Shown: piece after piece, positions 1 to 7,156 of the stretch | How positions within the stretch are numbered: position 1 is the stretch's first letter | Layout of the letters: every line of letters begins with the position of its first letter | Source of the DNA: Leptofilum sp965368765 | Lineage (GTDB): Bacteria > Chloroflexota > Anaerolineae > Promineifilales > Promineifilaceae | Assembly: GCA_965368765.1 (NCBI GenBank) | Contig: CBDUOF010000032.1 | Location: 1-22,255, forward strand | Direction: 5' to 3' | DNA: 22,255 nt | The notes under the pieces: generated by a model | Seen by the model: only the letters and a program-made list of their open reading frames with translations | Told to the model about the DNA's origin: nothing | Database searches by the model: none | Position numbers and translations under genes: made by a program

Positions 1-1
1 T

Positions 2-502
2 GGTGAGGCATTTGATAAGGTGGGCCGGGTGCTGGGATTATCTTTCCCGGGCGGGCCGGCCATCGATAAATTAGCGCCCGCTGGGAACGCCGCAGCATTT
101 AAGTTTCCCCGTGCCGTAATGGATGATGGCTTTAATTTTAGTTTTAGTGGGCTTAAAACGGCCGTTTCCCGACAAATCAAGCATTTCGACAAACAAAAGC
201 TGCCAGTTGAAGATTTGGCCGCTAGCTTTCAAACCGCTGTGGTTGATGCACTGGTCACAAAGACAAAACGGGCCGCAGCGGCCTATCAGGTGACGGCCGT
301 TCATTTAGTTGGCGGCGTTTCGGCCAACCGCGAACTGCGGCAATCGATGACGGAGGCGCTTGATATTCCTGTACGGTACCCAAATCCTATACTCTGTACC
401 GATAATGCAGCTATGATAGGTGCTGCCGCGCATTGGCATTTTATAAACGGCCGTCGTGACGCCTTAAATTTGGACGTCATCCCCAGCTTACAACTCATTT
501 AA
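2..502 (+). CDS. tsaD: tRNA t6A37 threonylcarbamoyltransferase TsaD, C-terminal part (5' end outside window)
   Basis: This is the last 166 codons or so of TsaD (Gcp/Kae1/YgjD family), the cytoplasmic ASKHA-fold enzyme that transfers threonylcarbamoyl from threonylcarbamoyl-AMP to A37 of ANN-decoding tRNAs, with TsaB and TsaE as partners. The reading frame is open from base 2, giving GEAFDKVGRVLGLSFPGGPAIDKLA, the family's conserved block. The motifs SFSGLKTAVSR, HLVGGVSANRELR and CTDNAAMIGAAAH follow in the expected order; the Asp of the last block is a metal-site residue in this family. An apparent GTG start at 20 is internal and not real. The gene ends at TAA 500-502 at the usual C-terminus and contains three ACGGCCGT motifs (158, 293, 447). 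The identification is firm; only the N-terminal half is missing. Confidence 0.95.
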   Translation, partial: GEAFDKVGRVLGLSFPGGPAIDKLAPAGNAAAFKFPRAVMDDGFNFSFSGLKTAVSRQIKHFDKQKLPVEDLAASFQTAVVDALVTKTKRAAAAYQVTAVHLVGGVSANRELRQSMTEALDIPVRYPNPILCTDNAAMIGAAAHWHFINGRRDALNLDVIPSLQLI

Positions 503-683
503 GCGGACATAACTATCTTTAGAAATTATTAATATGCTAACCATGGATGAATCGCTAGACAGCATTAGACCAAAAGTCAACCAATCACCATGACCAATTA
601 TTGACTGATCAATAATGCAAATAAAACCTATTACCTACTGGTTGTAAACCAACAGTAGTAAAATCTCATCGTATCGTGGTATT
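503..683. promoter_or_regulatory. Intergenic region before the histidine kinase, with weak promoter-like bases and a hairpin
   Basis: This 181-bp AT-rich gap holds no gene. TTGACT at 601-606 matches a sigma70 -35 box, but the best -10 candidate, TAAAAC at 622-627, lies only 15 bp away, so the promoter is weakly supported. An imperfect inverted repeat, CTACTG (635-640) with CAGTAG (653-658), lies 25 bases before the kinase start and could be an operator or a 5' leader hairpin. No terminator with a T-run was seen after tsaD. Confidence 0.25.
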
Positions 684-2804
684 ATGATTCAAATGGATCA
701 CTCTATTCAAGGCACAGACTTCACTCCAGAACTGAGGGATAGCGATCGACTTCATACCCTATATGTCGTTAACGACATGTTGAAACAGGTAGAAGCAGAC
801 GGCCTCAACATTAACCTCATTCTCCCCCGAGTGTTGAATCTCTCTGTGCAGCAACTTGAGGCAGATGATGGCAGCATCATCGTTGTAAATGAAGCTTTAA
901 AGGTGGAATATGCCTGGTTAACCGGAGACCAAGACAGGCAGACCCAATCCGAAGAGCTTTTAGAAACAATCATGGATGCCGGGGTTGCTGGTTGGGTTAT
1001 CCGAAACCATGAGCCATGCATTATCCGCGACACCACGTCTGACGAACGCTGGCTTCCACGGCCTGGCCATACGACGAGCCGAGTGGCATGGTCTGTCATT
1101 TGCACCCCATTCTCTGTACGCGATCGCGTCATTGGTGCCATAACCATTCACAAGCCCGGTAAAAACCAATTCGATGAGCGCGATCTAAACTTGCTCACCG
1201 CTATTTCTAATCAGGCAGCCAGCAGCATTGAAAATGCACGTCTTTTTGAGGCCTCTCAACGGCAGCTGAAAATCTCAGCCTTGCTCAATGAAGCCAGTCG
1301 GGTTATTAATTCCTCGCTCGACATTAATGAGATTATGCAATCGTTGCTGGCACAAATGAACGATTTCCTCAATGCAGAAGCCATTTCGATTGCCCTTGTA
1401 GATAACCAAACCAACGAATTGGTTTATCAGGTGGCCGAGGGGCTTGGCGCTGAAGAAATTGTTGGACTTCGTTTACCTGGCAATCAGGGATTGTCTGGTT
1501 GGGTCATGAATAATTCAGAGCCAGCGTTGGTCGCTGATGCAAGTATGGATCCTCGTTTTCATCACCTGGGAGATAAACGAACCGGATATGAGACGATTGG
1601 CATGATTTGCGCGCCGATGATCTTTAAGGGAGACGTGCTGGGCACGATTCAGGCAATTAATCCTGTCAATGGCGTTTTTACAGAGGAAGATTTGGACGTA
1701 CTGGTGAATCTAGCCAACATTGCCAGCACAGCCATTGCCAATGCGCAACAATATGCCCGCACTGTTGCTGCCGAGTCCCGGTTCATCAGCCTGTTTCATG
1801 ACACGGTTGATCCAATTGTTCTGACAGATATGCGTGGCCACATTGTGGAAGCCAACCGCCGAACCTCCGATTTGCTGGGGTTTAAGCGAAATGAACTGCT
1901 CAATATGTCAATTGAGGACCTACATCCCGATACGGCCGCACTGCCCAAAGCGAAAAAAATCCCGTCCGACAAAGTTTTGATGTTCCAGAGCAATGTGCAC
2001 ACGAAAAATGCCTCACCCATTCCGATGGATGTCTATACCAAACGCACCACCCACGGGGATGATGAGTTACTGCAATGGATTCACCACGATATTACGGAAC
2101 AAGTGGAACTGGAAACGATGCGGGAAGATTTAACTGCAATGTTGTTCCATGACCTGCAAAGCCCGTTGGGTAATGTCATCTCCAGTTTAGAACTGCTTGC
2201 GTATGAAATCCCACCAGAATTTGCCAACTCACCGCTACATGCCATGCTAGATATCGCCAGACGCAGCAGTCGGCGTCTGGAAACACTCATTCATTCCCTG
2301 CTAGACATTAATCGTTTGGAAGCAGGCCAGCCAATTACGGAACAAGTTCGGGTAGATATCGATAATTTGGTAAATGAAGTTTATGAAATCGAAATGCCGA
2401 ACTTCGAGCAGCGGCGGGTGCAGTTTGTCAATCGCCTGCCAGCCAATTTACCTAATGTATTTGTTGAGGAAGATATGATTCGGCGCGTGTTGGTGAATTT
2501 AGTCAATAATGCGCTCAAGTATAGTTCTGAAGGACAGTGCATCCTCGTTACCGGGCAACTCCAACTGGAGCATGCTCGGCTACTGGTATCTGTAAGCGAT
2601 CAGGGAAGCGGGATTCCCGTACAATTTAGAGAAACAATCTTTGAAAAGTTTGAGCGGGTCACCTCTAAAGATAGCAATGCTAAGGGGCTGGGGCTTGGCC
2701 TTGCTTTTTGTCGCTTGGCGGTTGAAGCGCATAACGGCCGTATTTGGGTCGATGATGCTCCAATTGCTGGTGCCCGCTTCAACTTCACCCTCCCTTTGGC
2801 CTAA
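684..2804 (+). CDS. Soluble GAF-GAF-PAS sensor histidine kinase
   Basis: This is a cytoplasmic two-component sensor kinase of 706 residues with no membrane segment. Its layout is GAF (about 25-190), GAF (about 195-360), PAS (about 365-478, ending in the typical DITEQVELE PAC tail), then HisKA and HATPase_c. The phospho-acceptor is His489 in FHDLQSPLGN. The ATP site shows an N box (VLVNLVNNALKYS, about 602-614), G1 (DQGSGIP, 639-645), F box (FEKFERV) and G2 (KGLGLGLAF, about 667-675). The GAF and PAS domains imply sensing of a small ligand or redox state, but the signal cannot be told. No response regulator is adjacent, so it is an orphan kinase. The start at 684 is the upstream ATG; ATG 693 is an alternative, and neither has a clear Shine-Dalgarno. 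The gene carries only one ACGGCCGT motif, near its 3' end. Confidence 0.93.
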   Translation: MIQMDHSIQGTDFTPELRDSDRLHTLYVVNDMLKQVEADGLNINLILPRVLNLSVQQLEADDGSIIVVNEALKVEYAWLTGDQDRQTQSEELLETIMDAGVAGWVIRNHEPCIIRDTTSDERWLPRPGHTTSRVAWSVICTPFSVRDRVIGAITIHKPGKNQFDERDLNLLTAISNQAASSIENARLFEASQRQLKISALLNEASRVINSSLDINEIMQSLLAQMNDFLNAEAISIALVDNQTNELVYQVAEGLGAEEIVGLRLPGNQGLSGWVMNNSEPALVADASMDPRFHHLGDKRTGYETIGMICAPMIFKGDVLGTIQAINPVNGVFTEEDLDVLVNLANIASTAIANAQQYARTVAAESRFISLFHDTVDPIVLTDMRGHIVEANRRTSDLLGFKRNELLNMSIEDLHPDTAALPKAKKIPSDKVLMFQSNVHTKNASPIPMDVYTKRTTHGDDELLQWIHHDITEQVELETMREDLTAMLFHDLQSPLGNVISSLELLAYEIPPEFANSPLHAMLDIARRSSRRLETLIHSLLDINRLEAGQPITEQVRVDIDNLVNEVYEIEMPNFEQRRVQFVNRLPANLPNVFVEEDMIRRVLVNLVNNALKYSSEGQCILVTGQLQLEHARLLVSVSDQGSGIPVQFRETIFEKFERVTSKDSNAKGLGLGLAFCRLAVEAHNGRIWVDDAPIAGARFNFTLPLA

Positions 2805-2859
2805 TCTCCCGGTATCCAAGCGCAAACCTTAGAAATCCTCGTTTTGCCCCTTTTTCTTG

Positions 2860-2883
2860 TGGCACGTCCTCCCTATCGTGCCA
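2860..2883 (+). terminator. 7-bp inverted repeat after the histidine kinase, possible weak terminator
   Basis: TGGCACG (2860-2866) pairs perfectly with CGTGCCA (2877-2883) across a 10-base loop, 55 bases after the kinase stop. No convincing T-run follows (ATTAATTG), so it could equally be an operator for the next gene. The rest of the 260-bp gap to 3065 shows nothing I can name. Confidence 0.3.
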
Positions 2884-3064
2884 ATTAATTGCCCAACAAG
2901 GTCACAATTACTTATCCAGATTGATAATGAGCGCCTCCCCACATGGCCGCAATCTTAAGGCGTTAACCTCTTGAAATCAAGCGAATAATGCTTCTGTTTC
3001 TGGTGGCGCAGATGCACCTACCCATTATTCTGGTATCATTATCATTATTCAAACATCATCAGAC

Positions 3065-4312
3065 ATGCCCTGTGGAAAATCTGGTATGACAAGCAAAAAG
3101 CTTTACTATCAAAATGCGTACACTACCCGCTTCGAGGCTACAATTGTGGAGCGGGTACGGCAGGATGAAAATACGGCCGTTATTCTCAACGAAACCTTTT
3201 TTTACCCAACCTCAGGCGGCCAGCCATTTGATCTTGGCACCATCAACAACATTCCCGTTCACAACGTGACAATTCGTGAAAGTGATGATGCCGTTTTACA
3301 TTGGCTGGACACGAATGAACTCTGGCAAGACAAGATTGTGGGGCATATTCGGTGGACACGCCGATTTGACCACATGCAGCAGCACACTGGCCAACATATC
3401 CTCTCCCAGGCGTTTATTCAAATTGCCCAGGCCGAAACCATTGGCTTTCACTTAAGTGACAACACGGTAACTATCGATCTGCACACGGCTCAGCTAAGTC
3501 CCAATCAGGTTGAAGAGGCAGAGCATTTAGCCAATCAGATTGTCTGGCAAAATCGTCCAGTTCATATTCGCTCGGTTACGCTTGAGCAAGCCCAGAAGCT
3601 TGCCTTACGCAAACTGCCTCCGGCGCGCAACGGCCGTTTACGCCTCATTGAAATTGACAAATTTGATCTGACGGCCTGTGGTGGCACGCACGTACGCCAC
3701 ACGGGGGAAGTTGGTATTATCAAAATTGTGAAGCTAGAACGACAAAACAGTCAGCTGCGGGTTGAGTTTTGCTGTGGGCAGCGCGCCCTGTATGATTATC
3801 GGCTCAAAAACAGCATCATCAATCAACTTTCTGCAGAACTTACAACGGGTGCAGCTGATTTAGTGGACAGCGTTTTGCGCTATAAGGAAGAAACCAAGGA
3901 GAGTCGGCGCAAATTAAAAAGACAGCAGGAGCAACTCCTTCGTTTTGAAGCCGCCGAGCTGCTAGCGACAGGGAAAAAGGTAGGCAAAACGGCCGTTGTC
4001 AGCCGCGTGTTTAACAGCGACGAAAGCGATGCAGGGCAGCTGCGCATCCTGGCCAACCATCTCACCCAACATGCACAGGTGATCGCCCTGCTTGGCCTGG
4101 CTGGAGAGAAATCACAGCTGCTCTTTTGCCGCTCGCAAGATGCCCCTGGCGAAATGAACCAACTAATTAAGCCAGCGCTACAAATCCTTGGCTCGGCCGC
4201 CGGGGGTGGTTCCGTAACCATGGCCCAGGGCGGCGGCCCGCGCACAGACCAGGCCCGGGTGCAGCAAGCGATTGACAAGGCAGAACGTCTCCTGATAGGC
4301 CAAATTCGCTAG
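3065..4312 (+). CDS. Alanyl-tRNA editing protein, large AlaX type with DHHA1 domain
   Basis: This 415-residue protein matches free-standing trans-editing domains related to alanyl-tRNA synthetase, which hydrolyse mischarged Ser- or Gly-tRNA(Ala) in the cytoplasm. FYPTSGGQPFD (about 46-56) is the family's N-terminal signature. The zinc site is complete: His107 and His111 in HMQQHTGQHIL, and Cys205 and His209 in ACGGTHVRHTGEVG. A charged, probably coiled-coil stretch (about 270-300) leads to a DHHA1 domain ending in the glycine-rich GSAAGGGSVTMAQGGG (376-391). It lacks the aminoacylation domain, so it is not AlaRS. The ATG at 3086 (MTSKKLYY) may be the true start because family similarity begins there; 3065 is the longest option. 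Three ACGGCCGT motifs lie in the gene (3173, 3630, 3989). Confidence 0.92.
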   Translation: MPCGKSGMTSKKLYYQNAYTTRFEATIVERVRQDENTAVILNETFFYPTSGGQPFDLGTINNIPVHNVTIRESDDAVLHWLDTNELWQDKIVGHIRWTRRFDHMQQHTGQHILSQAFIQIAQAETIGFHLSDNTVTIDLHTAQLSPNQVEEAEHLANQIVWQNRPVHIRSVTLEQAQKLALRKLPPARNGRLRLIEIDKFDLTACGGTHVRHTGEVGIIKIVKLERQNSQLRVEFCCGQRALYDYRLKNSIINQLSAELTTGAADLVDSVLRYKEETKESRRKLKRQQEQLLRFEAAELLATGKKVGKTAVVSRVFNSDESDAGQLRILANHLTQHAQVIALLGLAGEKSQLLFCRSQDAPGEMNQLIKPALQILGSAAGGGSVTMAQGGGPRTDQARVQQAIDKAERLLIGQIR

Positions 4313-4467
4313 GGAATGGGAATACATACCCAGCGCAGAAAAGAATCCCGTTCCGCCAGATAACCGATGCCATGTCGGCAACGCTGAAAAGTTCTGCTCT
4401 GAAAAAACGGAAGCACAAAATTATACTCAGCAATATCGGCAACAAACTAAAACGTAACAAGGTGTTT

Positions 4468-5319
4468 ATGCAAGAAATAGCAGACAATGTTTTTATCGAA
4501 ACTGAATATGATGGGGTCAATGTCGGTGCCGTTCAGACGCGTCGGGGGATAGTGGCTATTGATGTGCCGTCGTATCCGCGTCTGGCGCGCGATTGGGCGA
4601 TGCGGCTGCACACCCTCACGCCGCGCACGGTACAATATACCATCTTGACCGATTATGATGGCGACCGAATCTTAAATGCGCGTTGGCTCAATGCCCCTAT
4701 CATTGCCCATGAAGCCACGGCCGACAAGCTGCGTAGTTATGATAAACGATATCCCCAACATCTATTAGAAAGTTTGACCAGCCGCAACCCGGAACAAGGG
4801 CGTGAACTGAGCCAAAGTCCCGTAGAACACGCCAGAATGAGCTTTACCAACCAAATGCAGGTGTGGAAAGGCAACGTTGAAATTCAGCTCATTGCGCTGC
4901 CGGGGCCTACCAGCGGAAACATCGGGGTTTATTTACCCGATATGGGTGTATTCTTCACGGGCGACACAGTCGTTACCGACATGCCCCCTTTGCTGCGCGA
5001 AGCAAATACGGCCGTCTGGCTAGAAACACTCAACACGCTACAAAATTGGCCCCACCCCATTCACCACATTGTCCCAGGGCGCGGTAAGCCGTGCAGCCTG
5101 GAAGGCGTGACGGCCGTTTCCCAATACATCCAGACCATGCGCAAGCGAATACAGGAACACATCGATGCGCAGCGGCCCCGCGAAGAACTCCACAGCCATT
5201 TCATGGAGTTCATGAACCGCTATCCCAATTCGTCAGTGCCTGCAGATTGGCTCAAGAAGCAGATTAAATTAAGTTTGGATCGTGTCTATGATGAGATACA
5301 ATTAACGATAAGCGAATAG
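4468..5319 (+). CDS. Metallo-beta-lactamase-fold protein with degenerate metal site
   Basis: This 283-residue protein (from ATG 4468) follows the metallo-beta-lactamase fold: an N-terminal strand block (VFIETEYDGVNVGAVQTRRGIVAIDVPS), a loop at the metal-motif position, a second GP-TSGN loop, FTGD, and a final HHIVPGRGKP. The usual HxHxDH is replaced by DYDGDR (62-67) and the usual GHT histidine by GPTSG (146-150). Only Asp66, Asp166 of FTGD and His200 or His199 remain, so normal binuclear zinc chemistry is doubtful. Start: an upstream ATG at 4372 would add a basic, low-similarity 32-residue extension; ATG 4468 sits just after AAGGTG (4459-4464) and begins at the family's first strand, so I prefer it. 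A helical C-terminal region (about 210-283) is extra. It lies 60 bp before the Crp-type gene. Function unknown. Confidence 0.75.
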   Translation: MQEIADNVFIETEYDGVNVGAVQTRRGIVAIDVPSYPRLARDWAMRLHTLTPRTVQYTILTDYDGDRILNARWLNAPIIAHEATADKLRSYDKRYPQHLLESLTSRNPEQGRELSQSPVEHARMSFTNQMQVWKGNVEIQLIALPGPTSGNIGVYLPDMGVFFTGDTVVTDMPPLLREANTAVWLETLNTLQNWPHPIHHIVPGRGKPCSLEGVTAVSQYIQTMRKRIQEHIDAQRPREELHSHFMEFMNRYPNSSVPADWLKKQIKLSLDRVYDEIQLTISE

Positions 5320-5379
5320 CCGCAGATCCACCCATTTGAACAGGAGCTTCTCGCTTTTACCATACAGGATAGAGACTTT

Positions 5380-6093
5380 ATGAAAAATCAGAAATACGCC
5401 GCCAAGCAGGCCCTTCAGCTGGTTCCGTTTTTCAATAATTTGCAGGATGAGGAAGCTTCCAGGCTCTCCAAACGGCTTGTTATGCGCCGTTTTGGCCCTG
5501 ACCAAATCATTTTTCATCACGGCGATCCCGGTGGCTTGCTGTACATCATCATCAAGGGCAAAGTAAAAATTACCCATTCCACTCTGGATGGTCAGGAAGC
5601 GATGCTGGCCATTTTTGGCGCGGGGGACTTTTTTGGCGAACTGGCGCTATTAGATGATTCGCCTCGCTCCGCCACGGCTGAAGCGCTGGAAGAAACCGAA
5701 ACGTTAACCCTGCACCGTGAGGAGTTTATTCGCTACATCGGCGACAACCCAGATTTTGCTTTGCATGTACTGCATACCCTGGCGCAGCACATACGTCGGC
5801 TCAATAACCAGATTAGTGATATCTTCTTCCTGGATTTGCCCGCGCGATTGGCACGTCAACTGCTTCAATTGGCAGCACAGCATGGCCAGAAGACAGAAGA
5901 TGGCATTCGCATTGAGCTTTCTCTGACCCAAACCGACCTGGCAGAAATGACGGGCGCAACGCGCGTAAGCATCAACAAAGCGCTGGGGCGTTTTCGGCGA
6001 GCAGGCTGGGTCAAAGTGGGGGGCCGCAAATTCACTATTTTGGATGAAGAAGAGCTGCAAAACCTGATCCAGATTTCAGGCGGCTCCATTTAG
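5380..6093 (+). CDS. Crp/Fnr-family transcriptional regulator
   Basis: This is a 237-residue DNA-binding regulator. Residues about 14-130 form a cyclic-nucleotide-binding beta-roll with a recognisable phosphate-binding cassette (FFGELALLDDSPRSATAEA, 84-102; Glu86 and Arg96 match cNMP-contact positions in CRP). A long dimerisation helix (about 122-145) follows, then a winged helix-turn-helix (LTQTDLAEMTGATRVSINKALGRFRRAGWV, about 182-211). The N-terminus has no cysteine cluster, so it is not an Fe-S FNR; a cyclic nucleotide is the likelier ligand, though this is not proven. The start at ATG 5380 fits the family length; the ribosome site is weak. It may be co-transcribed with the MBL-fold gene 60 bp upstream and the phosphoesterase 66 bp downstream. 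It contains no ACGGCCGT motif. Targets cannot be inferred. Confidence 0.93.
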   Translation: MKNQKYAAKQALQLVPFFNNLQDEEASRLSKRLVMRRFGPDQIIFHHGDPGGLLYIIIKGKVKITHSTLDGQEAMLAIFGAGDFFGELALLDDSPRSATAEALEETETLTLHREEFIRYIGDNPDFALHVLHTLAQHIRRLNNQISDIFFLDLPARLARQLLQLAAQHGQKTEDGIRIELSLTQTDLAEMTGATRVSINKALGRFRRAGWVKVGGRKFTILDEEELQNLIQISGGSI

Positions 6094-6159
6094 GAAACAG
6101 TGAACGGTAATCCATAAACAATCAACCGAACGCCGCTCACCGATTTCCGTTTACCCTCC

Positions 6160-6981
6160 ATGAGATTGCTCGCCATTAGCGATCTGCACCTGAACCATGC
6201 TGAAAATTGGGCGGCCCTTAGCCAATTGCCGGCCCAGCCGAACGATTGGCTGATTGTGGCTGGGGACGTTGCCGAAAAGATCAAGCATTTTCGGCAAGCG
6301 ATAGAGTTGCTCAGCCGCCGTTTTGCCCGCGTCATCTGGACGCCCGGCAATCACGATCTTTGGACAATTCCTACCGATAGGGAGAGTCAGCGTGGTTTGG
6401 CAAAATATTTTCAGCTGGTGGATATTTGTCGCGAATTTGGCGTCCTCACCCCGGAAGATCCCTTTATTCAATGGCCGGCAAGCAACTCCCCTCTCTTTAT
6501 TGCGCCTACTTTTACGCTGTATGATTACAGCTTTCGACCAGAAAACGTAGCGGCCGAAGACGCGCTTACCTGGGCAGAAGCGTCTGGCGTGGTGGCAACG
6601 GATGAGCTCATTTTGTATCCTGACCCGTATCCAACGAGGGCAGCATGGTGCCGGGCACGCTGCCAATATAGCGAGGAAAGATTGATAGAAACGGCCGTTC
6701 ACGGCTCGCTTGTCCTTGTGAACCACTTCCCGCTACGGTACGACCTCGTTCATCTCAAGCATATACCCCGCTTTTCACTCTGGTGCGGCACAACGCTTAC
6801 CGAGGATTGGCATAAGCGGTTCCCGGTCACGGCCGTGGTCTACGGCCATTTGCACATTCGCGGCAGCCACACTCGGGACGGCGTGCGTTTTGAGGAAGTG
6901 TCGCTAGGCTATCCCCAAAATTGGCAGCCCAATCGGGGCGTCTCGCCCTACCTTCGCCAAATTTGGCCGTCACCTGGTTGA
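6160..6981 (+). CDS. Calcineurin-like metallophosphoesterase
   Basis: This 273-residue cytoplasmic protein carries every motif of the calcineurin-like phosphoesterase superfamily: DLH (Asp8, His10), GDV (Asp36), GNHD (Asn64, His65), VNHFP (His189) and GHLH (His230, His232). Together these build a dinuclear metal centre for phosphoester hydrolysis. The substrate is not predictable; the closest general class is YkuE/Icc-like or uncharacterised phosphohydrolases. A cAMP phosphodiesterase role would fit the Crp-type regulator 66 bp upstream, but this is only a guess from proximity. The start at ATG 6160 puts MRLLAISDLH at the N-terminus as expected. Two ACGGCCGT motifs lie in it (6691, 6829). Confidence 0.9.
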   Translation: MRLLAISDLHLNHAENWAALSQLPAQPNDWLIVAGDVAEKIKHFRQAIELLSRRFARVIWTPGNHDLWTIPTDRESQRGLAKYFQLVDICREFGVLTPEDPFIQWPASNSPLFIAPTFTLYDYSFRPENVAAEDALTWAEASGVVATDELILYPDPYPTRAAWCRARCQYSEERLIETAVHGSLVLVNHFPLRYDLVHLKHIPRFSLWCGTTLTEDWHKRFPVTAVVYGHLHIRGSHTRDGVRFEEVSLGYPQNWQPNRGVSPYLRQIWPSPG

Positions 6982-7156
6982 GATATTCTTTGGCCAGGGA
7001 GCGACGTTTGAAAAGCCACCACTTTCCGCTAGAATTCAGCGGTTACTCTGGAATATTGAGCCAGATTTCATTAAACAGTAAGCAAATTGTAAGCGTGACT
7101 GTGTATAAAGTAAGAAGTCCTGCGCAAAAGCGAATTTGATTAAAGTGGAAAATTGA
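6982..7156. other. Intergenic region before the membrane-protein cluster
   Basis: This 175-bp AT-rich gap has no coding signal. TATAAA at 7104-7109 could be a -10 box for the large gene that follows, but no -35 box was found at the right spacing. GTGGA at 7145-7149 is a possible ribosome site; it suits a TTG start at 7157 (7-base spacing) better than the ATG at 7163. Confidence 0.3.

Noticed and set aside
1120..1127. GCGATCGC (cyanobacterial HIP1) as evidence for a cyanobacterial source
   Set aside because: A single copy in the kinase gene; HIP1 genomes carry it about once per kb, and the dominant palindrome here is a different one.
4372..4467. N-terminal extension of the MBL-fold protein
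   Set aside because: The 32 residues are basic, unlike the fold's first strand, and ATG 4468 has an AAGGTG just upstream; kept only as an alternative start.
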